From positions 2,591,840 to 2,655,839 of the forward strand of contig NC_081134.1 in assembly GCF_958295425.1 (NCBI RefSeq): a DNA stretch of 64,000 nt, in the 5' to 3' direction. The notes beneath the pieces are model-generated. The model was given only the letters and a program-made list of their open reading frames with translations, made no database searches and was not told the origin of the DNA. Below are positions 49,437 to 59,440 of the stretch, in pieces (within the stretch, counting starts at the first letter, position 1; each line of letters begins with the position of its first letter). The DNA is from Solea solea (Eukaryota > Chordata > Actinopteri > Pleuronectiformes > Soleidae). A program made the position numbers and the translations under genes.

Positions 49437-49463
49437 ATGTTCTCCGCGCTTGGTTTTTACTGA
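49437..49463 (+). other. Upstream ORF 1 in nrp1 leader (8 codons)
   Basis: An ATG in the likely 5' leader is followed by eight codons (MFSALGFY) and TGA. If the transcription start lies upstream, it could lower initiation at the nrp1 start about 400 nt downstream. The function is inferred; only the frame is seen. Confidence 0.4.
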
Positions 49464-49548
49464 ACACCGACCCACTCGTGATTCTGTTCCTTTTCGACTT
49501 GGAAGTAACAGCATCAGCGGTGCTCTGCTCTCAGAAGTGAGAGGTTTG

Positions 49549-49605
49549 ATGAAGAATCTTTGGCGCACAGCTGCCGCTATTGGCGAGCGGATTTCTCCCT
49601 TTTGA
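49549..49605 (+). other. Upstream ORF 2 in nrp1 leader (18 codons)
   Basis: The ATG begins an 18-codon frame starting MKNLWRTAAA and ending in TGA at 49603-49605. It does not overlap the nrp1 start. It is a candidate translational modulator only if included in the mature leader. Confidence 0.4.
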
Positions 49606-49715
49606 CTCTCGCCTCTGTGTTCGGATTATACTCTCTATCGTTTCGTTTTCTCCGGGAGATTGTTAACTTGCTCCCTGTCAGACGCAGCAGGGCTCCTGGT
49701 GCTGAAGCCCGCAGG

Positions 49716-49754
49716 ATGCTGGAAAACCTACAACCACCACATCTCTACCTTTGA
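49716..49754 (+). other. Upstream ORF 3 in nrp1 leader (12 codons)
   Basis: The ATG begins a 12-codon frame (MLENLQPPHLYL) ending in TGA 111 nt before the nrp1 ATG, leaving room for re-initiation. Confidence 0.4.
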
Positions 49755-49865
49755 GAAAATCCTCTTCCCCTGTTTTTGGACCTAAAATCGCTCTGGACGT
49801 TGTTGTCTTTAATTTATCCTTTTTAATTTTTTTTTATTTTCTGTGTTGAACACAATCTGACAAGG

Positions 49866-49932
49866 ATGCTTTGTGGATTTCTATTGTTCCTTTTTAGCCA
49901 AGTCCTCTTGGTTGCTTCGTTGACACAGACTG
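49866..49932 (+). CDS. nrp1: Neuropilin-1 coding exon 1 (signal peptide)
   Basis: This is the first coding exon of a neuropilin, the single-pass co-receptor for class 3 semaphorins and VEGF that guides axons and vessels. It encodes 22 residues beginning MLCGFLLFLFSQVLLVASLT, a hydrophobic leader typical of a secretory signal peptide. The start ATG has A at -3, and an in-frame TAA at 49824-49826 lies upstream, so the frame cannot extend further 5'. The exon ends after the first base of a codon (ACT G) at a GTAGGT donor, phase 1, and exon 2 begins with AT AAA TGT, giving Asp-Lys-Cys across the junction. The leader alone would not identify the gene; the call depends on exon 2, 866 bp downstream. 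Whether this is the a or b paralogue cannot be decided from 80 residues. Confidence 0.88.
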
Positions 49933-50798
49933 GTAGGTTCTAACATTATGACTATTGACAACAAGCAGCCTGTCTTTATATGTATATATTATATATATTA
50001 TTTATATGTATATGTATATATATTATATATATATATATATCGATTTATTTTGCGTCATTGTTGCCTCTCACCTGTTCTACATCTGTCTGCAGCGTCTGCA
50101 CGGATTCAGTTGAAATACTTCTCCTCCAATTCCTCTCACACTGGAATAAAGAATTTGGAATATCATACAAAATGCACCAAAACAAGACACATTAAGGGTG
50201 TTTATTGTGTTGAAATAGTTACAAAGTACTTCACAATGAGTACAAACTCACACCAAAGATGCAATGTGTTGGTGCTGGTGATTATAGTAGAAATATGGCA
50301 CATTTTCTACGAGCTTCGGCTCAGGGTTGCGCTGGAGCGTTTGCGCTGGAGCGTTTGCGCTTTAGCGCGCCTTGTTGCCGCCGGAGCTCAGTCTTATAGG
50401 CTTCGACATGTTGGTTTGATAAATCATTCACTGAGAAATTTAAATGTACTCATTCTGCACAAGCAGCAGCCACTTATTATTTTCACACACACACACATTA
50501 TTATGGGATGCAGGGGCAGAAACCCACAGCACCTTTTATCACCTGTTTTCAGGACGATGGCACTTGGCAGATGTTTAATTTATAGCCCCAAAGGTATGGA
50601 TTTGGTGTATGAATCCTCACTGTATATGTTGACAGGTTGAGATACAGAGGCATAGGTGTTTTATGAGGCTTTTCTACCTTCATGTTTGCTCATGACACAT
50701 GTGCCAACACTGTGCTACACATTTGAGTTATTATCATTTTTTTTCTCTGTCAAACACTCAAACAAAACCCCGCTGACGAACTTTCTCCTGTGCTGCAG
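49933..50798 (+). other. nrp1: nrp1 intron 1 (866 bp)
   Basis: The intron runs from the GTAGGT donor to the TGCTGCAG acceptor. It contains an AT-rich tract (about 49979-50042), a CpG-rich three-fold 14-bp tandem (50327-50368) and a short CA tract near 50486. A 230-codon open frame at 49948-50640 crosses it but has no recognised domain; read-through from exon 1 stops at once (GGT AGG TTC TAA), so it is not a retained-intron extension. Confidence 0.85.
50327..50368 (+). repeat. 14-bp CpG-rich tandem repeat in nrp1 intron 1
   Basis: The unit TTGCGCTGGAGCGT occurs twice exactly (50327-50340, 50341-50354) and a third time with changes (50355-50368). It is CG-rich inside an otherwise AT-rich intron. 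Confidence 0.85.
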
Positions 50799-50973
50799 AT
50801 AAATGTGGGGGAAACATAGAGATAGACATCGCGGACTACCTGACCTCCCCGGGCTATCCCGGCGCCTACCCGCCCTCCCAGCAGTGCGTGTGGGTGATAA
50901 CCGCGCCAGAGCCTGGTCAGAAGATCCTCATCAACTTCAACCCACATTTTGACCTGGAGGACAGAGACTGCAA
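50799..50973 (+). CDS. nrp1: Neuropilin-1 coding exon 2 (start of CUB domain a1)
   Basis: The exon encodes 58 residues plus two bases, starting DKCGGNIEID and ending FNPHFDLEDRDC. It contains the CUB core LTSPGYP and the block INFNPHFDLEDRDCK, which is nearly identical to vertebrate neuropilin-1; neuropilin-2 differs in this block. Cysteines at residues 3 and 30 of the exon are the expected first disulphide pair of CUB a1, a domain that contributes to semaphorin binding. The acceptor is a pyrimidine-rich tract ending TGCTGCAG (AG at 50797-50798) and the donor is GTAAGAG at 50974. The final codon AA|G is split in phase 2, so the next exon should begin with G followed by the Tyr-Asp-Tyr-Val segment of neuropilin-1. 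That exon was not found in the window. The gene is therefore partial here: the second CUB, two F5/8C, MAM and transmembrane parts are all missing. Confidence 0.95.
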
Positions 50974-50984
50974 GTAAGAGTTCA

Positions 50985-50985
<1 letters not shown>

Positions 50986-51020
<35 letters not shown>
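50986..51020 (+). repeat. (CT)n tract just inside nrp1 intron 2
   Basis: A near-perfect CT run begins 12 nt after the exon 2 donor and ends in a pyrimidine-rich stretch (TTCCTCACCCCTCC). Such tracts can bind PTB-type proteins; that role is inference. Confidence 0.9.
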
Positions 51021-51023
<3 letters not shown>

Positions 51024-51820
51024 TCACCCCTCCTCTACTCTCCCCTCCTCTCAATCCTGCCTGGATACAGCGTGAAACTCTGCCACCTATTGGTCAAGGA
51101 GTTACACATCTGCTTCCAGAGAAGTGGAGGTTTATAACACAGGGTTCAGAGGCTGTGATGGTGATGGTTATGTAAGATGAAATGGAGTTTGAGTTTTATA
51201 ATTCGTCTGCATCATGAATTCAGACAAAACAAAACGAATCCAGAGGACGATTGTTTGTAATTTCATCCGGAGGAAAGTTGTTACTGTCTGTATGTGGAGG
51301 AATAATCTGGATGGCGCTCATCTGGATTTGCTTTGGGAGAAATAGAAGCTCCAGGTTCTGATTTAATCAGATTATTCAGATCGTTGGAGGAACTGTTTTT
51401 GTGTAAACTGCAGATGTTGAAAGAGAAACAAACACGAGCAGATGTGTTTGTCTGAAGCCGGTTGGTGCTTGTTCATCAATTACTGCAGAGATGCGTCTTC
51501 AGACTGATGTCAGGTGACAGCATTGTAGCACGTTGTGAATATCATGGATCGTTTCAGCCGTTCATGGAGTTAAATTGTGACGTAAAATGTCACATATGTA
51601 CTTTTTTTTAAACTTTGTTTATAGATTTATGACTTTTTCTTGTCTTGTGTTTGTGGATGAACTGTTTCTGCAGCTTGAGTTTCCCTCTGGGAGATTCATT
51701 AATTATGTTGGACTGCTTTCAATTGAAGAATAAATTGGAGGATTTCCACTTTTCACTATTTTATGTTTGAGTGAAAATAATTCCTTGGATGTTGATATTT
51801 TGAGGTTAACGACACACTGA

Positions 51821-51900
51821 CACATTTAATGGACCAAACAACTAATCAATGAATCAAGAGAATAAGTGACAGATTACTCAGTTGTGAAGATAATTGTTGT
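51821..51900 (-). mobile_element. hAT-like MITE family 2, 5'-end fragment
   Basis: The plus strand TAATGGACCAAACAACTAAT then GATAATTGTTG is the inverse of the start of the 43.0-kb copy (CGATTATTTCC...TTTGGTCCATAAA). It is cut just short of its terminus, where the family 3 SINE begins. Confidence 0.7.
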
Positions 51901-51907
51901 TTTTGAC

Positions 51908-52190
51908 ATTGGTGTAGTGGTGAGTGCTGTTGCCTTTTCATCAAAAAGACCTTGGGTCTTTCTTCATGGAGTTTAACATGTTCTCCCTGTGTGCCAGTGG
52001 GTTTTCTCCAGGTTCTCCATGCAGAGGTTAAATGGACACTCTAAGTTGACTGTAGGTGTGACAGTGAATGGTTGTTTGTCTCTGTGTGGCCCTGCGATGA
52101 CAGGATGAACCGAATGAACCGATGAAACCGTCCGCCCCATATCACCTGGGACTGGCATCAGCGATCACGCGACCTCCATGTGGAGGATAA
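51908..52190 (+). mobile_element. SINE-like dispersed repeat, family 3, copy 2
   Basis: Plus-strand copy of the 31.6-kb repeat: GGTGTAGTGGTGAGTGCTGT, a deletion across the B-box region, GTTTTCTCCAGGTTCTCC, AAATGGACACTCTAAGTTGA and GAATGGTTGTTTGTCTCTG. It begins within 10 bp of the end of a hAT-like fragment (51900). Confidence 0.8.
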
Positions 52191-52328
52191 ATAACTGAAC
52201 GACAGAGTGTACAGTGTTTCCCAGCATCATCGTGAGTGTTTAATTCCACAGACATCAGTCAGGAGGATGTTTTGGGTTGTTCTTGTGTAGCGGTGCTTAT
52301 AACCCTGCAAATCTGCAAACAAGTACCC

Positions 52329-52348
52329 ACACACACACACACACACAA
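52329..52348. repeat. (CA)n microsatellite
   Basis: About ten CA units in intron 2. Confidence 0.95.
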
Positions 52349-52621
52349 CTTCTCTTTGACACCGAAACACACATTCGATTGTGTGCATCCACACAACAAC
52401 CCCTGTGTTGCTCCTCACCATAAATAAGCCGGCTTTTATGTCGGCTCCTCTGTCTTTTTTAAAAGCTCCATAAACGGCTCCTGTGTAAATCACGCGACTG
52501 CCTGTCCGGCGCGGTCACACAGATGGGCTCCTCCTCATACTATTGGATCATGTTGCACCGCCAAGGGACTAATAAACCATTAGCCTCCCAGACAGATAGT
52601 GGATATTGTGTTGGTCAGTGG

Positions 52622-52623
<2 letters not shown>

Positions 52624-52652
<29 letters not shown>
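52624..52652. repeat. (CA)n microsatellite
   Basis: About 14 CA units in intron 2. Confidence 0.95.
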
Positions 52653-53556
52653 CTTACACCCGTGTTGAAAACAGCCATTCTCTGCAATGACCTTATTTTC
52701 TGTCATAACTCAGGCAGCAATTTAAGTACGCAATCATGCCGTTTAAGTACTTAATGAAACGCAATAAATCGTGGTGATAAAGTTTTTTAGGTCAGTGTCT
52801 GGCACCACCAACAGCACGTTGTTCGCTTAAATGACTCTTTCGTAGGTTAATGTGCTGGAATATGGCGGTAATATACTAGATTATGACTTCATCGGGGCTT
52901 AACACCAGCTAATTGTTTCTCTCTTATGTTACTGTCTTATGTGATGTAAGAGTGGGCAGGGTCTCCATGTCTCCAGAGATCCAGAGAAGTGTCTTCAGGT
53001 GTAAAATGAGTAGAACGGTATAGAGCACAGGTGCACAGTTGTCACAGTTCCCTGCCTCTGATCTGCCACAAGTCCATGATCAGCTGTTTCACTTTCACCC
53101 CGCAGTCGTTCAGATAAAACAAATCCCGGATCTTTTCACCACCGTTGGGTCTTGTTAGTTGCTGAGGAGATAATCAGCTTCCTGTTTACGCCTTCTTTTA
53201 TTATCTTAATTGGTGGATGTTTTTGAATACAGTGGAAGTGCAACATGCAAATCATGTACATACAGTAAATGCCCCCGTGCCTGTAACGGCAAGGTCAGGG
53301 AAAGAAAATGAAAAGGAGCTATAATAAAACATTGAGAAAATAATAAATAACAGTAATTAATAATAAGTCATAAGCATAACACATATATGTATACACATAC
53401 ACATACACATACAAAAAATAAAAACTCATTTTAGACATTTTAACCCTTTGCATGCAGCAGATGAATGCATCACATCCAATTTCCACACCGACCCTCACTC
53501 TGTTGTCATTAATGTCACTCAATGTACACATGCACAAGTCCACACATATGTGTAAT

Positions 53557-53581
53557 ACACACACACACACACACACACACA
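53557..53581. repeat. (CA)n microsatellite
   Basis: About 12 CA units in intron 2. Confidence 0.95.
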
Positions 53582-54287
53582 GATGTGTTGGTCCAGGGCA
53601 CATTCAGAGAAGGGAAACTGTCACTAAAAGGCCCTCAAATTCTCGGGAAGGTTTCTAGAAGCAGATTACGTCTGACGTGGAGCTGAAACGCTCATCCAGA
53701 CACATGTTTTCATTTGAAACCAAACCATGTGGCTTCTATTCCACTACAATTCAATCTCATTTCTTTAGTGCTGTTTACAAACAAAGCAAAAGATGGACAG
53801 GGGTGAAAACATGACTTGCAATGTGGACTTATTGCAAGATCGAAGAAGTGTAAAAGACTGCATCACATCACTGCATACTCAAGGCTGTGGTATAAGTATT
53901 GTTATTGGTCGTGAAAAAGGTCTGGAAAATGGTCCACAGTGATCGTCTCCTGCTTGTGAAAAGCCTCTAGTCGTGTCGTCTCTTTATTTTGGCCACACAC
54001 ACACACACGTCCAAGACTTGATGAGCTTGCAGTCAAGTGAGCAAACGTTTCCACATGGTGACTAACAGACGCAGTCAGTGCTGCAGGAGTCAGGCCTGTG
54101 GCCACCCTGCAGCCACCTCCACGTACCAATCGGCTGTTTTCTTTTGCTCGCTGGGTTTTCCTGATTTGTTGTGTGAGTTTATGTTGGATGATGACGGCGT
54201 GTATCTCATGGCTCTGTGACTTGGCAGGAGCAGTGTTGTTTTTGGGAGGGAGTCAAATGTTTGTAATATGCCCATTAAAGGGGGCGA

Positions 54288-54305
54288 GGGGGGGGGGGGG
54301 GGGGG
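54288..54305 (+). repeat. Poly-G tract
   Basis: Eighteen consecutive G residues preceded by AAAGGGGGCGA. Confidence 0.95.
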
Positions 54306-54639
54306 CGTAAGCCTTTGGCGATACCGCAGTCCTACTTCAAAATTTCCTGAGATGATACTTAGAGTTTTTATTTCACTGCGTGATACCACTGCTCCTCGAT
54401 GCCAGCTCCAAAACATGATCCTGCAGCCTGTGCAGCCATGATCGGAAAAAGCAACATAATATTATAATGTTTTACCATCAGTTTGAAAAGTGAAATGTGG
54501 TACATTAACTTCTTCACACACTGGATATTAAGCCTCTGCTCTGCTTAAGTGTCCGTGAGCAAGACACTGAATCCTAATTAGTTTCTAATTTGATCACGCA
54601 AAATGTTATTTTCTATTAATTACAGCTGGAACTAATGTC

Positions 54640-54915
54640 TCAAACTTGTCATGAGGATGTTAAAAGTGATTACACAGTGTAAGGGTGCTGGAAAGATGAC
54701 ACAGTCCTTGTTGATATTGATCCGCGACACAGTAAATCGTTCTCTCACTGTGTTATTCTCTTCACCACTGGATCAGGGTTTGTGTAGAAAAATGATGACT
54801 CAGTTTACGGCGCAAAGGAACTCCGTTATTCTGTCTCCGAGCCACTGCAGAGGATAGATTCTTGTATCTGCCGTGTTTTTCACAGCAGGAGTTTTAATAA
54901 TGACACAACACAACA
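54640..54915 (+). repeat. Unnamed dispersed repeat, pair 2, copy 1
   Basis: Shares ordered blocks with 63440-63720: TTAAAAGTGATTACACAGTG, GGCGCAAAGGAACTCCGTTA, TTCTGTCTCCGAGCCACTGC and GTTTTTCACAGCAGGAG. The frame at 54651-54857 lies inside it and is not considered a gene. Confidence 0.7.
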
Positions 54916-57265
54916 CGGGCTCTGTGGTAAAGTGTGTGTGTCCTTATCCGTGTTTTTTTACGTGACCAAACAGGGACCAAGTTGTCGGTTCACTAATTAA
55001 AGGTACACTGTGTCAAATTTAATTCAGTTACATTTTATTTGTATAGTATCAGTTCATGACGTTCATGGACTCAAGGAGCAAGAACTCAGACAGAAAGTAG
55101 AAGAGAACGTAGGAAAATGTTGTTATTTTAAAGGAATTTATGGATCTATTAACAGAAAGTATTTTCTAATGAAGGTATTATCATTATTATGAGTTAAGAA
55201 CTGTGTTATTAGGCCGGCCTAAAGCGTGGTGTCTGGCTGCAGAGTTTAGTAGAGCTATGTCTGTTATGGTTGACGACAAAGCAAGAGTTGCTAAACATCA
55301 TCAACGGGGAAGACGACCATATCAGAGAGTTCCTTGTGCTGTGTAGTGTTTGAGCTTAACTCATAAACATGATTTGATTTAGTGCCTCTTAATATAATAA
55401 TATAAAATTATTAGTATAATTTTATAAAATATAAAAACTTTTTTGTGTCCGATACAGTCATTTTAGACCATTTAGCTACTGTTAACAACACGTTTGTGCT
55501 GAGTCATTTCAAAGACATCATTCTCCGACTGTGTAACAAATATTGTTTGTAATAAACAGCCAAAACATGACTCAGCTAAAATGCTGATTTTCACCTAGAT
55601 CTTTACAGTCTGTGCAGAGTGAAGTGATTTTTGGATTGTATCTGATCTGGATACTTGACCGATATCCAATCGAATGATTTTGATAATATCTGACCGATAC
55701 TGATTCCCACCCTCGATGCCACTAAATCCTATACACTGGCATCATTTTTTGGAACATGTTGTGTGTATACAAAATAATCAACTAAGAGTTTTATCAGCGT
55801 ATAAGAAATGTAACACAGAGCTAAAGAATATTCGTATTTTTGTCATTAGCATTTATCTCTGTCGTCTGTCTACAACATACAGCTATGGGCAGTAGGAGTT
55901 GTCCCCTAATTGAAATGTATTGTTAGAATGACATACCCCCTCCTCCCCCTCATCCTGCTCCTCCTCCTCCTCCCCCTCCTCCATCAGATAGCATGTCACT
56001 GCCTGCCCATTTCTTCCAGTCCCATAATTTAATTACTGGACCAAAATGGAAAAACATGTTCCAGTGCTGTGAAACATGTCTGTCGTTTTACCAGCCAAAC
56101 AAAGAAACCAAAGCACTGGCGTCCACAAGCAAACGCTGGGTACATTTCAGACATCTGTGGCAGAAAATGTCCTCCCTGCCCACCCCTTCCTCATGACCCA
56201 GCATTTGTAATTATGATCCTTAATTACAGCATTTTTAAAATGACACGGGTGATTCATGAAGAAAGAAAGGAGGGGAATTTGGAGGATTTGTTTTTTTACC
56301 AGCTTGGAAACAATCAACATCTTTGGGGGGGAAAAAGACATTGTAGCTTCATGTTGTCAGACTAATAAATGATATTGTAAGGATAAAATTAGAGGGCTTT
56401 TGGAGGATTAATTAATAAATCCTTCAAAAGCTTCTGTGTAAGCGTCGACAACCTTTCACTCCCTCGAACTCTCAAGTGGCACAGTTTCTGCTCGGTGAAC
56501 AGACGTCGGTTTAAATGAGAACCAGTAACACTTTTGTTCAGACACACTAAGATCCGTCAGCCAATCTGGAGCGCCACCAGAACAACTCTTGTCTCACGTC
56601 CACGTCGTCTGAAATAGCGCGGCCTGACAAAGTGAATCCCCGCAGAGTGCGGCAAAATAGAGCAGAGGCTCGGCTAAGGAACATGCGTCGGTGGCAGGAT
56701 AATTTGGGACATCTTTTTAGGAGTTGGCTGAACTGTTTCCTCCTACGTGAAGCTGCACTGGCACAGTGTGCGTGACACACATACACATAACAAACACACA
56801 CATACAGGCTGCACAAACTCTCTGTCATGTACAGTGTGCTTCACCATGCATACTCCAGCATTCCAGCATACACACTCTCGTGCACGTTTAAACAAGCACA
56901 GCGGTGCCCAGAAGGGAAAATCCACCATTTACACCTTTATATGGGATGAATTAGGATTCTGAGGTTGAGTTTGATGCAATTTTCTTGTCCTTTGTGGGCA
57001 AGATTACAAACATTAAAGTGTTCGGTGTCTGCCAAACACACAGTTTCATTCATGCATAAACGAGGCTTCATGTCCGTCATGTGGTCCGTGCGTGCCGACC
57101 GGGTTTCTCGTTCGCTTCCATTTCACAATATTCAATGTTTTGTTGTTCTTGTTGTTGGAATAAAGACACTTCAGACCTGAAGTGTGGCATATATGTGGGC
57201 TGTTAGAGGCACTAGCAGTGTTTCAGTGACAGAAGTTACACACTGGAGCTTTATTGGCGTCTTCT

Positions 57266-57588
57266 AAAGGCCCTGGTATACTTTTGTGACCCTGGTATAC
57301 TCGAGCGTCAGGGTCCTGTACCGTCCCACCTCACCGCCTGGACGCAGGGAATAGGACGCATTCCTACCAAAGAAGAAGGGAACGATGCTACGTCTGGTGG
57401 TGGAGTCGGGGTGTCAGCCGGTTCGTGGCCAGGTCGAGGCTCTGATGACTTTCCTTGGCGACTAATTTGCGCATGTGCTGTCCACGTGCACCCAACGTGC
57501 TCTTTGCGCGCGGTCCTAAAATGGGTTGCGCATTGATGAAGCAGTTCACGACATGTGCGTGGTGTGCATGGAAGTATACCAGAGCTTT
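57266..57588. mobile_element. MITE with AAAG..CTGGTATACTT ends
   Basis: The left AAAGGCCCTGGTATACTT and right AAGTATACCAGAGCTTT are inverted repeats. The left terminus is partly duplicated (CCCTGGTATACT again at about 57290). The interior is CG-rich with GCGCGCGG-like motifs. The flanks CGTCTTCT and CCTCTTCT resemble an 8-bp duplication but require three extra bases at the right end. Confidence 0.65.
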
Positions 57589-58716
57589 AACCCTCTTCTG
57601 ATTATTGAGTTTTCTTGCAAAGATGCTCAAAAATAGCCGCAAAGGGGCCCCTCACACATTTGATGTTTTCATACTGGACTGCCTGTGACATTGGACATTG
57701 GGACCTGGTTTATTGATTGACCTTTACTGTGCACCTGGGCTACAATGGATGCATGTGCAGCCTGTGATGACTGCACTGGTGTTCACACTGAGATTGAGTC
57801 TGCTGAGGTTTGCCTTAAGAAAAAAAAAAGGCCTTTTTCCTTTATGAAATCACTGTTCCTGCAAATATTTCACAACACCATGAATGATTGAAGGGGAACA
57901 GAAACCCTGCAGTGCTTTGCTTTCAGATGTGCACAGAAAGTGCTGTGTTTGTGACATATTTGACAGATATAGACGATGAAACTGTGGCTTAAGGCCATCT
58001 CACTGTGTATATGGAGAAACTAGGCTCTGTTCTCCCACAGGTCGTGTGCCCTCTTCAATCTAATAACGTGAAAAGCAATGTATGCGGAGGCCACGGCCGA
58101 CGTTCATTAATGCAAACGAGTCGGACAACATATTAAAAACTTTATTAACTTTGCGAAGGCAGGATTTATTGAGGGCTGTTTGATTAGACCACGTTTGTGG
58201 TTGATATAGACTAATAAAGTGAGACTGGGGTTGATGAGGCACGCTGAGTGAAAGTGCACAGAGTGAGGAAGTTAATTGCAGCACTTCATCACAGAACAAC
58301 TGCAATACAGGAACTGTCACATGACGATAACGTGAGGGAATTGGCCTTAAAGCCGTCTCCTCCCAGCGGACGAACATAACATGCATACATTTATATCGCG
58401 ACGCGTCGGAGACATTCACAGTCAACACTTTGTCCTAAGGCGGAAAAACGGAGCAGCTGAGAGACCGAAGTAGAAAAAAAAACAAGGGGTAGAGATCGAG
58501 GTTGTGATGCTACCACATGTGTCTCCGGGACATACTGTAGACTCACAAGCTGAAAACAATAGCAGCCACACTGTTGTGTCTGTAAACACAGAGAGATGCT
58601 GTAAATTCCTCTGGAAGGACCAGTTGTTTCTTATGGTTTGTCCTGAGGCAAAGTGTTCGGTGATAAGTCATAAAAATCAGACAGAGTCACCACACAGCCT
58701 GGAGGTGTCACATGAC

Positions 58717-58737
58717 TGTGTGTGTGTGTGTGTGTGT
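58717..58737. repeat. (GT)n microsatellite
   Basis: About ten GT units immediately before the GATG satellite. Confidence 0.95.
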
Positions 58738-58744
58738 TTAATAC

Positions 58745-59440
58745 AAGCATAGATCTATGGATGGATTGTTATATGATGACGGATGGATTGTAGTATGTAT
58801 GGATCATTAAATTCCGGTGGATAGATGGAGCCATGGATGGATGGAAGACTCGTAAAAAAAAAATGAATTTCAGATTTGTAAAAATCAGAGTGTTCTTAAA
58901 TGAATTAAAGATGGATGGGAGAATGAATGGATTGTTGGATGATAGATGGAATAATGGCGGAAATGCCAACTGTATATTGGATGAATTGATTATATATTGG
59001 TGGGCGGATTGAATGGAGGGATGATAATGGAACAAGGGCAAATCAATGCATTTGTGAAATGACTGATTGATCAGAGGATGAATGTTGGGACAGATGAAGT
59101 AATTAACTGAGTAATGTCGGGTTGGCAGAAAACAAATGAATAAAATCATTTACAGAATTAATCTATGATGGATGGATGGCCAAAATTATAATTTTGGGTT
59201 CATAAAAAATGGGAGAGTTCATGAATGAATTAAAGATGTATGGAAGAATTAATGGACTGTTGGATGATTGATGGAAAAAATGGCAAAATAGATACGGATG
59301 GATGGAATATAGGCTGAAATATGGTATGATTGAGTACATGGAAATGAATAAGTGAATAATAAAAGGATGCTGCACATGAATGTCTGTGCTGTAATTGATA
59401 TATTCACAATGTATGGATGGATGGATCAGACAGACAGATG
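58745..59440. repeat. GATG-based degenerate satellite with ~330-bp duplication
   Basis: The segment is full of GGATGGATTG/GAATGAATTAAAGATG variants. The block at 58833-58970 recurs at about 59163-59295 (AATGAATTAAAGATGGATGG versus AATGAATTAAAGATGTATGG; GGATTGTTGGATGATAGATG versus GGACTGTTGGATGATTGATG). Minus-strand frames here repeat Ile/His/Pro/Ser words and are artefacts. Confidence 0.8.

Larger units (their letters stand above)
49030..49865 (+). promoter_or_regulatory. nrp1: CpG-rich promoter region and 5' leader of nrp1
   Basis: This stretch is rich in CG dinucleotides compared with the AT-rich surroundings, especially 49070-49450 and 49550-49720, as expected of a vertebrate CpG-island promoter. 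It holds a CCCG run at 49117-49135 that supplies GC-box (Sp1/KLF-type) sites, a CA tract at about 49249-49265 and an imperfect AGACAG/GA tract at 49352-49404. I see no clear TATA box. The transcription start cannot be placed exactly. Long open frames cross the region on both strands but translate into low-complexity or arginine-rich peptides and are taken as by-products of GC content. Three short upstream ORFs lie between 49437 and 49754. Confidence 0.7.

Noticed and set aside
49032..49568. Overlapping frames of 111-149 codons on both strands of the nrp1 leader
   Set aside because: They are explained by CpG richness and CA/GA tracts; the peptides are Pro/Arg/His/Thr-rich low complexity.
49948..50640. 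Longest ATG frame in the window (230 codons)
   Set aside because: It lies inside nrp1 intron 1, begins with Tyr/Ile repeats from the AT microsatellite and ends in low-quality sequence. It has no domain, and exon 1 read-through stops before it.
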